From Colocasia esculenta (Eukaryota; Streptophyta; Magnoliopsida; Alismatales; Araceae), in contig CM024756.1 of the NCBI GenBank assembly GCA_014218235.1, positions 75,142,152 through 75,206,151 on the forward strand: a DNA stretch of 64,000 nt, given 5' to 3'. A model generated the notes under the pieces. The model ran no database searches and was not told where the DNA came from. It saw nothing but the letters and a program-made list of their open reading frames with translations. Below are positions 45,370 through 55,716 of this stretch, piece after piece. How positions within the stretch are numbered: position 1 is the stretch's first letter; each line of letters begins with the position of its first letter. A program made the translations under genes and the position numbers.

Positions 45370-46682
45370 TAAGAACAATCCAAAATCAATGCAAGAAATC
45401 ATTTGTACTTACCAATATGGCTTGAATCAATTTAAAAATATGTCCCTCCACCTTGCTAAGCCACTGAAACCTTCAATTCATGGCTTCTTGGACGGGGGAG
45501 CATCACCATGTTCCATGGCTCCAATGGCTTTTCTCCTCCTTCTCTTCTTCTTCTTGCTTCAATTGGTGGATTTCTAAACTTTGGAGAGGTTGAGTGTATG
45601 AAGAAGAGTAGGTTTGGGGTGTTTTTAAACCCCCATGGCCACACAAGCCGGAGGCAAGCCCAAAAGAGAGAAAGGAATGCAAAACAGGCAAGAAAATGAA
45701 GTCTTAGGTGGAAGTTTAAATTTGCATTTGACGCATACGACGCGATTCAAGTGCCTCACTCCGACTTCCATTGCGATTGGAAAAGTTAAATCGCGACTGA
45801 CATGGTCATCACAATTCAGTTATGTGAAATGCGTCCTTATACCTTGTCACGATTTTCTGGCAGCATTATTATGATATCTTGTTTTATTATTTGTTACTTG
45901 TCAGTAATGATCAGTCTTTGAGCGCAGGTTCTGGACAAATTTCTCGCCGTACATTTCATGATTATCTTAGGCGATCTTCAACCCGGTATTGTATAATTGC
46001 ATGTACTATATGTTATAAATTATTAGATTATATCAAGGACCATGAGGCTCTGATGAATCTGAAATTTGAGTTCCCCTCCGCCGCCAAAAACAGTGATAAT
46101 TTCAGAGGATTCTTATGACTTGAGGACAGGCTGTTACATCTTGCAAGAAGGATGCCGGATTCCACCTATTATCTCGACTTTGGCATCGTAACAATATTAT
46201 CCGTTATTATTTTATATTTTATTTTATTTTAATCTTTTTCTTTTAGTCCAGCATGCATCATGTAGGATTTTGAGCATACTTCCGGAAGAATGCTCTCGTG
46301 CTTAATTGAAGAGAACCACTTTTTTTTCAATTCCCGTTAACATGAAATATTCCATTTCGAGTCAAGTACTCAGTTCATCTTGTTGTTGTTTGGAGATCAT
46401 TTCTGAAGAAACCCCTTGTTCTGGATTCCTATATCAATTCATCTATTTTCCCTATAGATCCACCTTGGCTGCAGCACGTCCACAAGCTAGTCAACGCTCC
46501 CCAATGGTGAAACCTGTCGGATTGTGTCCGTAGGTACTTTCCCGATGCTGGAAGTTAATCTTTCTCCCTTTCGTGCCCATGTGCACACCCTTTCCTTCAT
46601 CCAAACATTGAGTTTTTTCTTTAGATTTTCTACAAGCCGTTTCACTTTGAATTGAAGAACAACTCCAGTCATATGTTGTTGA
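45370..46682. other. Noncoding part of the Tat element upstream of its 3' LTR
   Basis: Short open frames only, none with recognisable domains. A cluster of GCGATT/CGCGAC words occurs at 45735-45830. A T-rich stretch lies at 46200-46250. No gene was supported. Confidence 0.5.
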
Positions 46683-46830
46683 GGCGTGTCTCATCACACC
46701 TTGGCATCTACTTCTCAGTCACTCCACTTCTTTCCAGTCAATTCACTCCATTCCATTGCTTTTATTTTGTGTCATTCCGCTCCATTTCTTTGCAAAGTAG
46801 ATGCCAAGGCGAGGCAGCTATAGACACGCC
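46683..46830. repeat. Foldback at the 3' LTR edge
   Basis: Left arm GGCGTGTCTCATCACACCTT then GGCATCTACTT; right arm AAGTAGATGCCAAGG then CTATAGACACGCC. Arms of roughly 30-37 bp enclose ~80 bp. The right arm overlaps the first bases of the 3' LTR (TAGACACGCC). It could be a tiny foldback transposon or a partial inverted copy of the LTR start. Confidence 0.65.
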
Positions 46831-48281
46831 ATTTTGACAATGTATCGAGTAAATTTCATGTTATATCTCAATGCCTCAAGTGGCTCTCTTCAATTAACCT
46901 CTTGGGTAATTTTCCTATTTTTTTGGATTTTCGTGATTTTTAGTAATTTTTGAAAGGGTTAAAGGGGTCTGTTGTGCACATGTGATTTGCGTCAGACACA
47001 GTGGGAACGTTTTAAGATGTTTGATCCACGGTGGGTAAAGCCGACGCATATCACGCTTGCTTTTCTGGCACTTACCATATTTTGAATTGCGTCCATCAAG
47101 GTCGCCGCATTTAAGGGTTTCCATTTTCAAATTATGGAAAATTTCAAAATTACTTTTGGAAAGATTTTCTTGCTAATTAGAATCGCGTCCACATGGTCCG
47201 TCACCTTTATTACCTTCCACCATATGAAGGTCGACTCTCTTCAGAAGATCGATTCTGTTCAAATACCCGACCACTCATGTCGTTGCAATTCAATATTTCC
47301 ATTTATAATATTTGGAAAGAATCAATCAGTATTGGAGTGTTTTAAACGCAGAGGTACATGTCGTCGTGATTCTAAGAACTGTCATAATCGATGTTTGGAA
47401 AGACTTAATCAGATCAAGTTGATCTTTTAAAACGTGGCGCTTTAGTCGGTCGCGATTCACGTCAAAAGACATCCTCTGTGTCCAACACGATTCTTGATTT
47501 TTTTTCTCTATAAAAAGATCTCCGAGGCCATTGTTTTGAACATAACCCAAACACTACGGTGAAGCCTTGCCGCACTGGAGACTCAACATCTGATCTAAGG
47601 AGACGGACCACCTTCACATCAAGCTACTGAAGCATCCATTCTTTGGAGTTTGGAGTCCCCACCGTCTCATGTGCATTGGAGCGAGGGAGGAGGAGCTCTC
47701 TTCTTCCCCTTCGGCCACTCAAGCAGTGGGCTTCTGCCCATCAGATTCTTCATCTCCCTCCTTCATTTCTTAGTTTTTCTTAGTGCATTCACCACATAAT
47801 TACACACTCATACTTACATACTTCATTTCATCACACCTACATTTTTAGGGTCTTAACACCACTCCCACGAGGTGTGTTCATACCCATGTCATTACGTTTT
47901 TTTCATCTCTTTCATTGGATTTGGTACTGTACCTCATAGTCTAATCATCTTTTCATTTGTTTGCTTGTTTTCGTCCATTTTGCAAGGTAACCAATCGAGC
48001 TAAAGTCTTCTTTGTCGGCCAGCCGGTTGGAGAGGTAGAAGTCAACCCATTGTCAACTCGAACTCCCACCATCTTTAGGTGAAAGTAAGTATTCTTCTAC
48101 GCCTCTCACCCATTTCCTTCGACACCCATGTGTGTCTGGCGATCACATTTCCTCCTCATGAACACACACACTTTTTCTTTTCTCTCTTCTTTCTCGTTTA
48201 CACATATTTCTTTTCTTTAAAAATCATCTCTCTTTTGCTTAATTAAATCTTTGTGGGGTGTTTGATAAAAGCACGTTCACA
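46820..48281 (+). repeat. LTR (3') of the Tat element, copy B
   Basis: Starts TATAGACACGCCATTTTGAC and ends GCACGTTCACA; same family as 13398-14619 but opposite strand. It lies downstream of the Tat pol in the same orientation, so it is probably that element's 3' LTR. It carries an extra ~240 bp at 47681-47920. TCGCGTC/TCGCGAT words cluster at 47090-47470. The expected primer-site text does not follow it. Confidence 0.85.
47509..47517 (+). promoter_or_regulatory. TATA box of Tat LTR, copy B
   Basis: TATAAAAAG, conserved with copy A, about 770 bp before the LTR end. Confidence 0.65.
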
Positions 48282-48891
48282 ACTGCCAGTAGAAGAGGTT
48301 GATGAGTTCGAGCTTGCAGAAGATGCAATTGGGAGTTCAAGGAGAAATCTAAACAGATCTCAACTCCAGTGAAATTACACGTAGAGTGTTTGCAATATTT
48401 CTACATTCCTTCAGCAATTTCTCTCGTTTTTTGTTTTTCCATTTCTTCTAAACATCAAACTATTTGTTTGCTCTAGTCAGAGTAGACGGACTGATCCTAC
48501 ACTTGTCTGTGAGGATTGAGAGATTGATACAATCTTGAAGCTGTGAATCAGCAGGCTGTTTGAGGATGTGAATCAGTAGGCTGTTGGAAGCTGTGAATCA
48601 GCAGGCTGTATGAAGCTGTGAATCAGCAGTTGTGTGAGTGTTGTCACACATTTGCGTTGTTGAGAGAAGCCTCACATAGTTTAGTGAGGGGTCGACGTAG
48701 GTCTCCACACTGGAGCCGAACCACCTTAAAAATTCTGCTTGCATTGTGTGGTGTTTTGTACATTGGCTCTATTGCTTAGTCTGGTTTGATATAACCAGTT
48801 CTTTCATATCCGAAGATCTATTTTGGGCTTTTAATTTTTAAGTGGTGAATATCTATTCACCCCCCCCCTCTAGATATTCATTCCATACCCA
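48282..48891 (+). repeat. Copia-type LTR fragment
   Basis: Ends with the run TGGTGAATATCTATTCACCC...CTCTAGATATTC and CATACCCAACA. The 'ctattcaccccccctctag' ending is frequent in plant copia LTRs. The start is not defined, and no primer site follows. It contains a short tandem repeat at 48538-48629. Family unknown; it is not similar to the copia LTR at 17523. Confidence 0.55.
48538..48629 (+). repeat. Four copies of a 24-26-bp repeat
   Basis: Unit TGAAGCTGTGAATCAGCAGG and CTGT, beginning near 48538, 48561, 48585 and 48611; the second copy is the most diverged and the last is partial. Confidence 0.85.
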
Positions 48892-48899
48892 ACATCATC

Positions 48900-49630
48900 A
48901 CTATATTTAGACTAATTGTAAGCCAATTCAAATTACCTTGAAATCTTCTGAAGGCCATATCTGAACAAGATTTTCCATTGTTATTCAACTACTCTTGTGT
49001 CTGAACATACAAAGTGTTGCTGCGCTTTTTGATATGGAGTGAAGAACTTCGTCCTCATGTCATACTTCTAAGATCTCCATTTCTAATCTAGATCCTTCAT
49101 TACAAAATCACGCAAGCTGATGGGAATATCAATTTTCTCTGTATTTTAAAAATAAAAAGTTAGAAGTAATCAAGTGGAATAGAAAATAAAACAAACACAT
49201 GTATTTCTCTCTGGATAAAATCTCAAACATCGTCCTTGTTGGACAATGGCATTAGCCTCTAAGAAATGCAATCAATCGACAGTTTATCCCACATCCTTGC
49301 CACAACGCCCAAGAATTGTTTCAATAGCTGCCCCACCTTTCCTAGTGGCTTCCCCACTTGATTAACTTTCTCTGGTATGCATTCATTACTTTGCAATCCA
49401 TTTACAGATCTTAACATTGTTGGGCCTCTCTTAACCACCTTAGAAGTAGAAGCAGACTGAGCATCTATGTGAATTTTTTCCCTTGTAGATCCTCCCTAAA
49501 TTTCTCATACTCTTCTCTTGAGAACTAATCAGCTGTGAGCTGCAAAAGTAAAACATTTCAATCATTGAACAAAGTACATATATAGTGTGAAAAAAAAACA
49601 ATTAATGATATTCAACTTACAAAAGATGGG
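48900..49630 (-). other. Downstream part of CACTA-B
   Basis: Shows only broken frames on the minus strand, including a charged helical piece (WREFREEYEKFREDLQG near 49500). No terminus or subterminal array was seen. Confidence 0.35.
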
Positions 49631-49631
49631 T

Positions 49632-50090
49632 AGTCATTTGAGCCAAAGGATGCCGGAGCAGCGAGTATGAAACATAATATGAAGTAACGAACCATGAATC
49701 CACATTTTGTGTTCCCCTTTTATTGGGGCACCTAGATCATTAAAGATATTAATGTTACTTTTATTCATAATATATATACATTTCAAAGATTCTTCAACAC
49801 GTGTAGATCAATGACTTTCAGTTCATCGGCCACTGCTCTCATCTCCTTCCCTTCATATGCAATCTTTAAGAAACTACACCATTATACCAAATATATTTTG
49901 TATACATATATATGTTTCAAAAAGAACAGATAAAAAAAAGGCGATATTACTTTTTCAACTCATTTTTGATCCTAGTTGGTTCCCCCATGTGAAGGGAGTC
50001 TAGGAGTATAAGGAATGGCATGTCATTATCCCCTTTGTTACATATGACTACAAGGTGCCAATGATTCCGACAAATGAATAAAAAAATAAA
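49632..50090 (-). pseudogene. Ulp1/C48-type cysteine protease domain carried by CACTA-B
   Basis: Three exon-like blocks on the minus strand. Block 1 (50072-49954) reads RNHWHLVVICNKGD and FLILLDSLHMGEPTRIKNEL, with the catalytic His of the HW pair and the Asp of the LDSL motif. Block 2 (near 49878-49798) reads FLKIAYEGKEMRAVADELKV. Block 3 (near 49730-49632) reads VPQ, a stop, then KGNTKCGFMVRYFILCF, with the oxyanion Gln and catalytic Cys of the family. The edges look like splice sites (AAAAG|GTAATAT-like, TTTTG|GTAAG-like). C48 proteases process SUMO, and several plant CACTA and Mutator-like elements carry such genes. One in-frame stop breaks an otherwise complete catalytic set. Confidence 0.75.
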
Positions 50091-50419
50091 CAATGATGGT
50101 TTGTTTCTGGATCATTATTGGATACTTAATAGGTAAAACAATTTAGGCATACCATATATAGATTGGAAGCAGAGAGTATGACTTCTCCAACAAAGAATTT
50201 TTCTGTATAATTGATTTAATTCCATTTACACCATTAGATGTTAATCTACAAAAATTAAACCACAAACTATCGAATATCTCGAAATGATGTAAAAGTATTG
50301 ATGGAATGACACCCCACAGATACCTATAAGTTTAAAGGAATTTAAAACACAACAGACGTACTATATTGGTGAAGCATGCTGGCCTTGGAAAATATTAACG
50401 AAAACTAAAAACACACAAA

Positions 50420-51391
50420 TACTCACTCAACATGTTCTTGAAATATTAATGTGTCCAACATCTCACCCTCCCCTTCATACACTTCTTTTACTGTTTTCTT
50501 TTTTGCCTTTTTCGCATCAGTACTTTCTGATGGCTCTGTTCTCTTCTTCGGTGAATCCTGTTTTTCTTGTTTGAAGTCCACCACATTAACCTCTTCCTTC
50601 GGCCACTTCAAATTGTAAAGAACATGTTAACAACATGAAAGAAATAATTAACATATTCTGTCAGAAAAATTAAACATATGCTTACATGTTTGATGTTGTA
50701 GCCTTTTCAACTTGTAAACTGCAATATTAAGAATAAATTGAGAACATGAGAGGGCAAAAATTAAACTATACACTTGTCATGTGATGACTATACACTTGTC
50801 AACTTGTAAAGTGCAAAATTAAGAATAATATTAGCACACGGAAGGGCAAAAATGTACCAAAAGCATTCAACACACAACACATGGAAAATCAAGAAGATAT
50901 TACAGGTATAGGTACATATGTCTTCAAATTGGGATCTCTACACCATCAATGTCATCTCTCTCCCATGAGATGTTTATGTCATAAAAAAAAACAACATCAT
51001 CATCAATGTTTACATCTTTTGCATCATTTTCAGTAATTTCTTCATTTTGCATGTTGAAGTACATTCTCGACTTTGTTTTCCTCACAACAAACCATCCTTC
51101 CATTTTAGGATCCTTCACATACCATACTTGTTCCACTTGAGAGGCCAAAACATATGGTTCACTTGTACGTAATTTATAGTTCATGTTGACCAATGTGAAA
51201 CCTTCTTCTTTAATTACCCCTCGTTGAATATCAACTCTGTCACACTTGAAAGGTAATACCTTTCTTCAATCGTAATAGTTCAACTCTAATATTTCTTGAA
51301 GAACACTATAATATGTCACCTCATCTCAGATAAGAGACTTGTCTTTAAGACTGGAAATACTTGAAGTTCTTGTAGACATAACAACCCCACG
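50420..51391 (-). pseudogene. CACTA-B TNP2, C-terminal part (DUF4216-like)
   Basis: Continues TNP2 after the LINE1 insertion: VMSTRTSSISSLKDKSLI near 51385, then DEVTYYSVLQEILELNYY, VDIQRGVIKEEGFTLVNMNY and EPYVLASQVEQVWYVKDPKM near 51165-51110. That is the DUF4216 signature downstream of the transposase core. An acidic stretch follows (DVNIDDDVVFFYD near 50990). A separate exon at 50611-50423 is basic and lysine-rich (DAKKAKKKTVKEVYEGEG) and may encode a nuclear localisation region. Stops occur near 51335 and 51265. Confidence 0.8.
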
Positions 51392-53740
51392 TGGGATTTC
51401 CTTTTAGCGGTACTTAAGAAGTTTGGATTCTCTTCCAAATTTCTCTCTCTGATTGGAATGATGGTCTCTAGTTCTTGGTTCTATGTTCTCTTTAATGGGA
51501 CACTTGCTGGTTACTTTAAATCTACTAGGGGATTACGCCAAGGTTATTCGATTGCCCCAGCTCTTTTCATTATCATGGAAGAAGCCCTAAGCAGAGGCAT
51601 CAAGAATTTGGTTTCTTCTGGTCTCCTTTGACCTTATGCTGGCCCTAGGGGTTGCCCTCCCCCGTCCCACCAATTATATGCAGATGACACGCTGGTGTTT
51701 TTGAATGGCAGTATCAAGAATATTAAGCGGCTTATCAAGTTCTTAGAGATTTACGCTAGTTCTTCAGATCAGCAAATCAATGCAGCTAAGAGTAGTTTCA
51801 TGATCTCTGAAAAGTCCCCTGCTTCTATTATTAACAGGATCAAGGAAGCAATAGGTTTCCAAAGACAGAGTGGTAAAATCACTTATCTGGGCGTCCCTCT
51901 GAAAACGGGCAGACTGGTTAGTGCTGATTTTAGTCCTCATGTTGACAAAATTAATGGCAAGCTCAATATCTGGAAATCCAAGTTATTATCTCATAGGATT
52001 ACTTTGATAAATTCTGTAATCTATTCCCTTCCTATCTACCTTGCTGCTGCTTCTCAGATTCCGAAATCCATCATTTCAAATATAGAGAGAAATTCAGCTG
52101 CTTTTTTCTGGAATGGTACCAAGGGTAGTCGTCATCGTCATTGGGTGGCATGGTCTACCATCCAGCGCCCTATCAAGGAGGGAGGTTTGGGTGTTCAGAG
52201 TTTGTGACATATTCAGATCTCTTTAGCTATTAAGCAATTATGGAATGTCAGACATACCTCTTCCTTATGGGCTACATATGCCAGAAATCGTTATAAATCT
52301 ACCATTCAGCTTTGTATTGCAGGTATGCCCAGACCAGTCTTTATGCTTGCTGATAAGATCCTTAGAGAGAATATACGGTGGATCCCTGGTAATGGATCTA
52401 ACATAGACATCATGAATGACATCTGGGTTGGGGACTGTCCCCTTAAGGATGCTATCTTCAGTCCTAATGAGGACAGAGATAGCTCTGCATCCTTAAGAGA
52501 AGTTATTTCTGATCCCTCCCACCATCTTACAACAATTATTCCCAAGGCGGTTCTAGAAGGTTTGACTTTATTAGAAGAGGAGGATCGGTGTATGTGGGCT
52601 TCTTCCTATGATGGGATCTTCTCTACTAGATCTGCTTATAATCTCATTAGACCGGTTGGTGTTTACAGATCGGATCTCTCCAAAATATGGCATAATTCCT
52701 TTCATCGCAGGGCTTCTCTGTTTTCTTGGAAGATCCTTAACTATGCTGTCCTGGATGATGGCAGGGTCTCAGAAATTGGCATCCCCATGACATCTCGTTG
52801 TTCATGTTGCAAAAATCATAAACAAGAAACCTTAGATCACCTGCTCATTCAAAGTGAAATAGCAGTCACATTGTGGAAGTGGATTCAGCCTTTTATCTCC
52901 TCCAGAACGCAGCTGCATGATCATATCACAACTCGGTTGTGGAATATTATTCAGAAAGCTAATATTCAGTCCCCCTATGGTTTTGTTTCGCTCTATGGAG
53001 TCATCGTCATCTTATGGGAAATATGGAAATGCAGATGCTCTAATCGATTTGAGGCAGTGCCTATCTTTGCAGGGAGAATTGTAAATAATGTCAAATTCAA
53101 TATTTCTCACTCCATCTCAAAGGTTGTTTTCAAGGCGGCTTATCCTTCCCATGAAATGCAGATTTTACACAGTGCTGGTTTTGTTCCTAGATGCTCCTCT
53201 AAAATGCTTAAGTTTGTAAGATGGATCCTGCCGTTAACGGATTTCAATCTTAATGTTGATGGGGCATGTAAAGGAAATCCTAGAATGTGCAGTGGAGGAG
53301 GCTATATAAGAGATTCTAAAGGCAATATGCAGGTTGCCTTTGCTCATTTTTATGGTGTTGGTACTAGTCTGATTGCTGAAACCAGAGCGCTTTGTGATGC
53401 CCTTCGTCTGGCTTCTATAATGGGGTATCGTATCTCTATTATATACTCGAAGTCTCAGGTTCTAGTAAATTCTTTCTGGGTAGATAAGGAGGTTTCTTAG
53501 CACTCTACAAGATGGTGGAGAGAAGTGAGAAGTCTTCTCATTCAGATGGGCAGTCGGCTGGTCCATGCTTACAGGGAAACAAATCAGGTGGCCGATTATT
53601 TGGCGAATTTTCTTGTCTTCTCTAAGGTTAATAATGTTTTTAGGGGGACTTCAAATCTTCCCTATCTTTGTAAAGGTCAAGTTGTTTTGGACAAATCTGG
53701 TCTTATGGATATTAAAATGGGTTCTTTGGACTCTTGCTAG
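51392..53740 (+). pseudogene. LINE1 ORF2: RT, zinc-finger region and RNase H
   Basis: RT segment: WDFLLAVLKKFGFSSKFLSL, STRGLRQGYSIAPALFIIME near 51525 and the catalytic YADD of HQLYADDTLVFLNG at 51678. The connection region follows (KITYLGVPLKTGRL, GGLGVQSL), then a stop at 52205. A long open frame (52325-53500) carries the zf-RVT block (SRCSCCKNHKQETLDHLL) and an RNase H of the RVT_3 type (FNLNVDGACKGNPRMCSGGG) with its first acidic residues. A stop at 53498 splits RNase H; the tail (RETNQVADYLANF) follows. The endonuclease and ORF1 are absent through 5' truncation. The 3' UTR runs to 53879. This is a recent-looking copy with few stops. Confidence 0.92.
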
Positions 53741-53879
53741 TCCTGCTTTGTAAGGTCATTTATCCTTATTTATATTCGACCCAGGAATCTCACTGGTGGA
53801 GTGAGTTCAGCTTTCCTCTTTGAGGAAAGGTGCACTCTCCTAGTTTGAGGCCCTGAGGACCGCTTTTTACCACACAAAA
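51392..53879 (+). mobile_element. L1-type LINE (LINE1), 5' truncated, with target duplications
   Basis: Body begins in the RT and ends in a short A-rich tail (ACAAAAA). It is flanked by AACCCCAC at 51384-51391 and 53880-53887. Removing the element and one duplicate restores the sense of the CACTA-B exon (QNSGV before, VMSTRT after). It is oriented opposite to TNP2. Confidence 0.9.
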
Positions 53880-53880
53880 A

Positions 53881-54048
53881 ACCCCACTATTCTGTGTCTT
53901 CCTATGTTGTTCAATATGCCGAGTTTGAAAACGGAACCCATTTACTGAACATGCGTTAAACTTCTTCCCCACATGCAATGGTCGATCTTTCAGCACAATT
54001 GTGTTTGCATCTAACCCTGATCGTACTTGCCTTGTAAAGAGTTAACCT
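53881..54048 (-). pseudogene. CACTA-B TNP2 exon between the two LINEs
   Basis: Minus strand ANTIVLKDRPLHVGKKFN, then VNGFRFQTRHIEQHRKTQNS, the DUF4216 entry that normally precedes the 'YYG' part. On the 5' side, a run of ten T plus AG (54058-54047) looks like its splice acceptor. Its 3' edge is the LINE1 duplication. Confidence 0.8.
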
Positions 54049-54136
54049 AAAAAAAAAAGGTTACATGTTGGTTATCATTAAAAAATATGTCATGTAGACT
54101 AAAATATATATGGAAGTGTTTACTTACTTTACACTT

Positions 54137-55710
54137 TTTTTTTTTGGCAGAAGATGGTCCTCAAGGCCTCAAGCTAGGAGAGTGCACCCTCCCCCATAAG
54201 GGGAGGATGGACCCACTCCACCAGCGAGGACACATGGGAAAAAAATTATATAATAGAAGTGAGAATACATCAAACAAACGGCATACCCCCGATCAGACCA
54301 GTCTAACATTCATAAGACCAGATCTATACATTACAATGGGCCCCTTCCAAGAAAACAGAAGACTGAGAACCCCAGAAAACATCATTGTGCATGGAGACGA
54401 TAGCATGATTGCCAAGCTGGTCCTCCACTTGATTAGCTTCTCGAAAAACATGTGAAATGGAACTAAATTCACCGCCCAACATATCCCTCACTACTCGCCA
54501 CCACTTGTAGGTTTTCCAAGATATACACTTGTTCTGCCAGAAGGAGTTAACAAGAGATAAAGAATCTGAATGGATAGTAGAAAGTTGAAAACCTAAAGAG
54601 CACGCCAGACGTAGACCATGACATAAAGCATGGGTTTCAGCAATCAGACTGTTACCCACACCATAGTATTGAGCAAAAGTGACCTGCACATTTCCATTTC
54701 TATCTTGGATTCATCCACCTCCTCCACAGTTCTCTGGATTACCTTTAGAGGCCACATCAACATTTAAACAATAATTCTCAGTAGGAGGGATCCAACGGAT
54801 AAGTTTGAGTTGTTTAGAAGAGAAATGAGGAGTGAAACCATATTGCTAAAGGACCTACTGTTCAGATGGAGTAGGAGCAAATTTGAAGGAGGTCTTGTTG
54901 AGAGTAAAGGAAATAGAAGCTTAATGCTTCTAATGATATCGCCAGCCCGGATCTTCTTCTCTTCATACCTCGCTGCACATCTGCTCTTCCATAGCTCCTA
55001 CAACATGATCATCAAGCAGTAAAGGGATATATATCCCAAGGGGGAGCGAATGTTGCAATGCTTAATAAAACCCCATGTCCTGGCAGTAACGTGACTGTGA
55101 AGATGGATTCAGTTGCTTATAAGAAGAAGGAACTAGCGCCAAAGCTTTACCGCTATGTCACTGTTAATGAGCACTAGATCAAGGTCCTCAACCTGAGGAG
55201 AAGTACAACAATGGCATCTAGAAACCAAAGGAATTCCACTGTTTGAAATTATGCTATCAACAGGAATCGCTCTATTCAAAATCTTCCACCTAAACAAAGA
55301 AATTCTTGGGTTAAAGAAGGCTGCCAAATCTTCAGAATATAAGAACGGCGAACCCCATTATCCCTGACCAGGTTGTAGGCAGAGCTGCTAGAAAAAATAC
55401 CACTGGAGGTAGCGGCCCAGACACACCTATCCTCCTCATCGGTCAGCTGCAGACCTTGAAGAATCACTCCAGGTAGCACCGCCCTCATAGGATGGGAAAC
55501 ATCTCGAACCACCTCCTGCAAAGAAGTACCCTCACCCTCAATAGAGTCCTGAAGTATACCTAACAGCGGGTGATCACCATCCAGATGTCCATCGAAATGT
55601 CGATCCTGTCACCCTTACCATGAATCCATCTTGTGTTATTTTGAATTATAATATTCACAGCCATGCAAATCCCCTTAGGCATACCTGGTAGACCCACTCC
55701 ACCAGCGAGG
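54137..55710 (-). mobile_element. L1-type LINE (LINE2), minus strand, 5' truncated
   Basis: Same family as LINE1, more decayed. The protein pieces are GVILQGLQLTDEEDRCVWAA near 55460, FRWKILNRAIPVDSIISNSG near 55290 and ITFAQYYGVGNSLIAETHAL-type RNase H text near 54680. A run of eleven A (54145-54135) ends it. ACACTT at 54131-54136 and 55711-55716 is the probable target duplication. Its 5' end carries 20 bp of its own 3' UTR (see findings). Confidence 0.85.
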
Positions 55711-55716
55711 ACACTT

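Noticed and set aside
48887..48905. CACTATATTTAG after the copia LTR as a CACTA-B terminus
   Set aside because: Only the five-base core matches, no A-rich repeat follows, and no subterminal array is present.
54049..54058. Run of ten A as the LINE1 poly(A) tail
   Set aside because: TNP2 coding sense resumes on the minus strand at 53881, and target duplications place the LINE1 end at 53879; the run is the T-rich acceptor tract of a TNP2 intron.
54087..54455. 122-codon plus-strand ORF
   Set aside because: It lies antisense to the LINE2 RNase H and 3' UTR.
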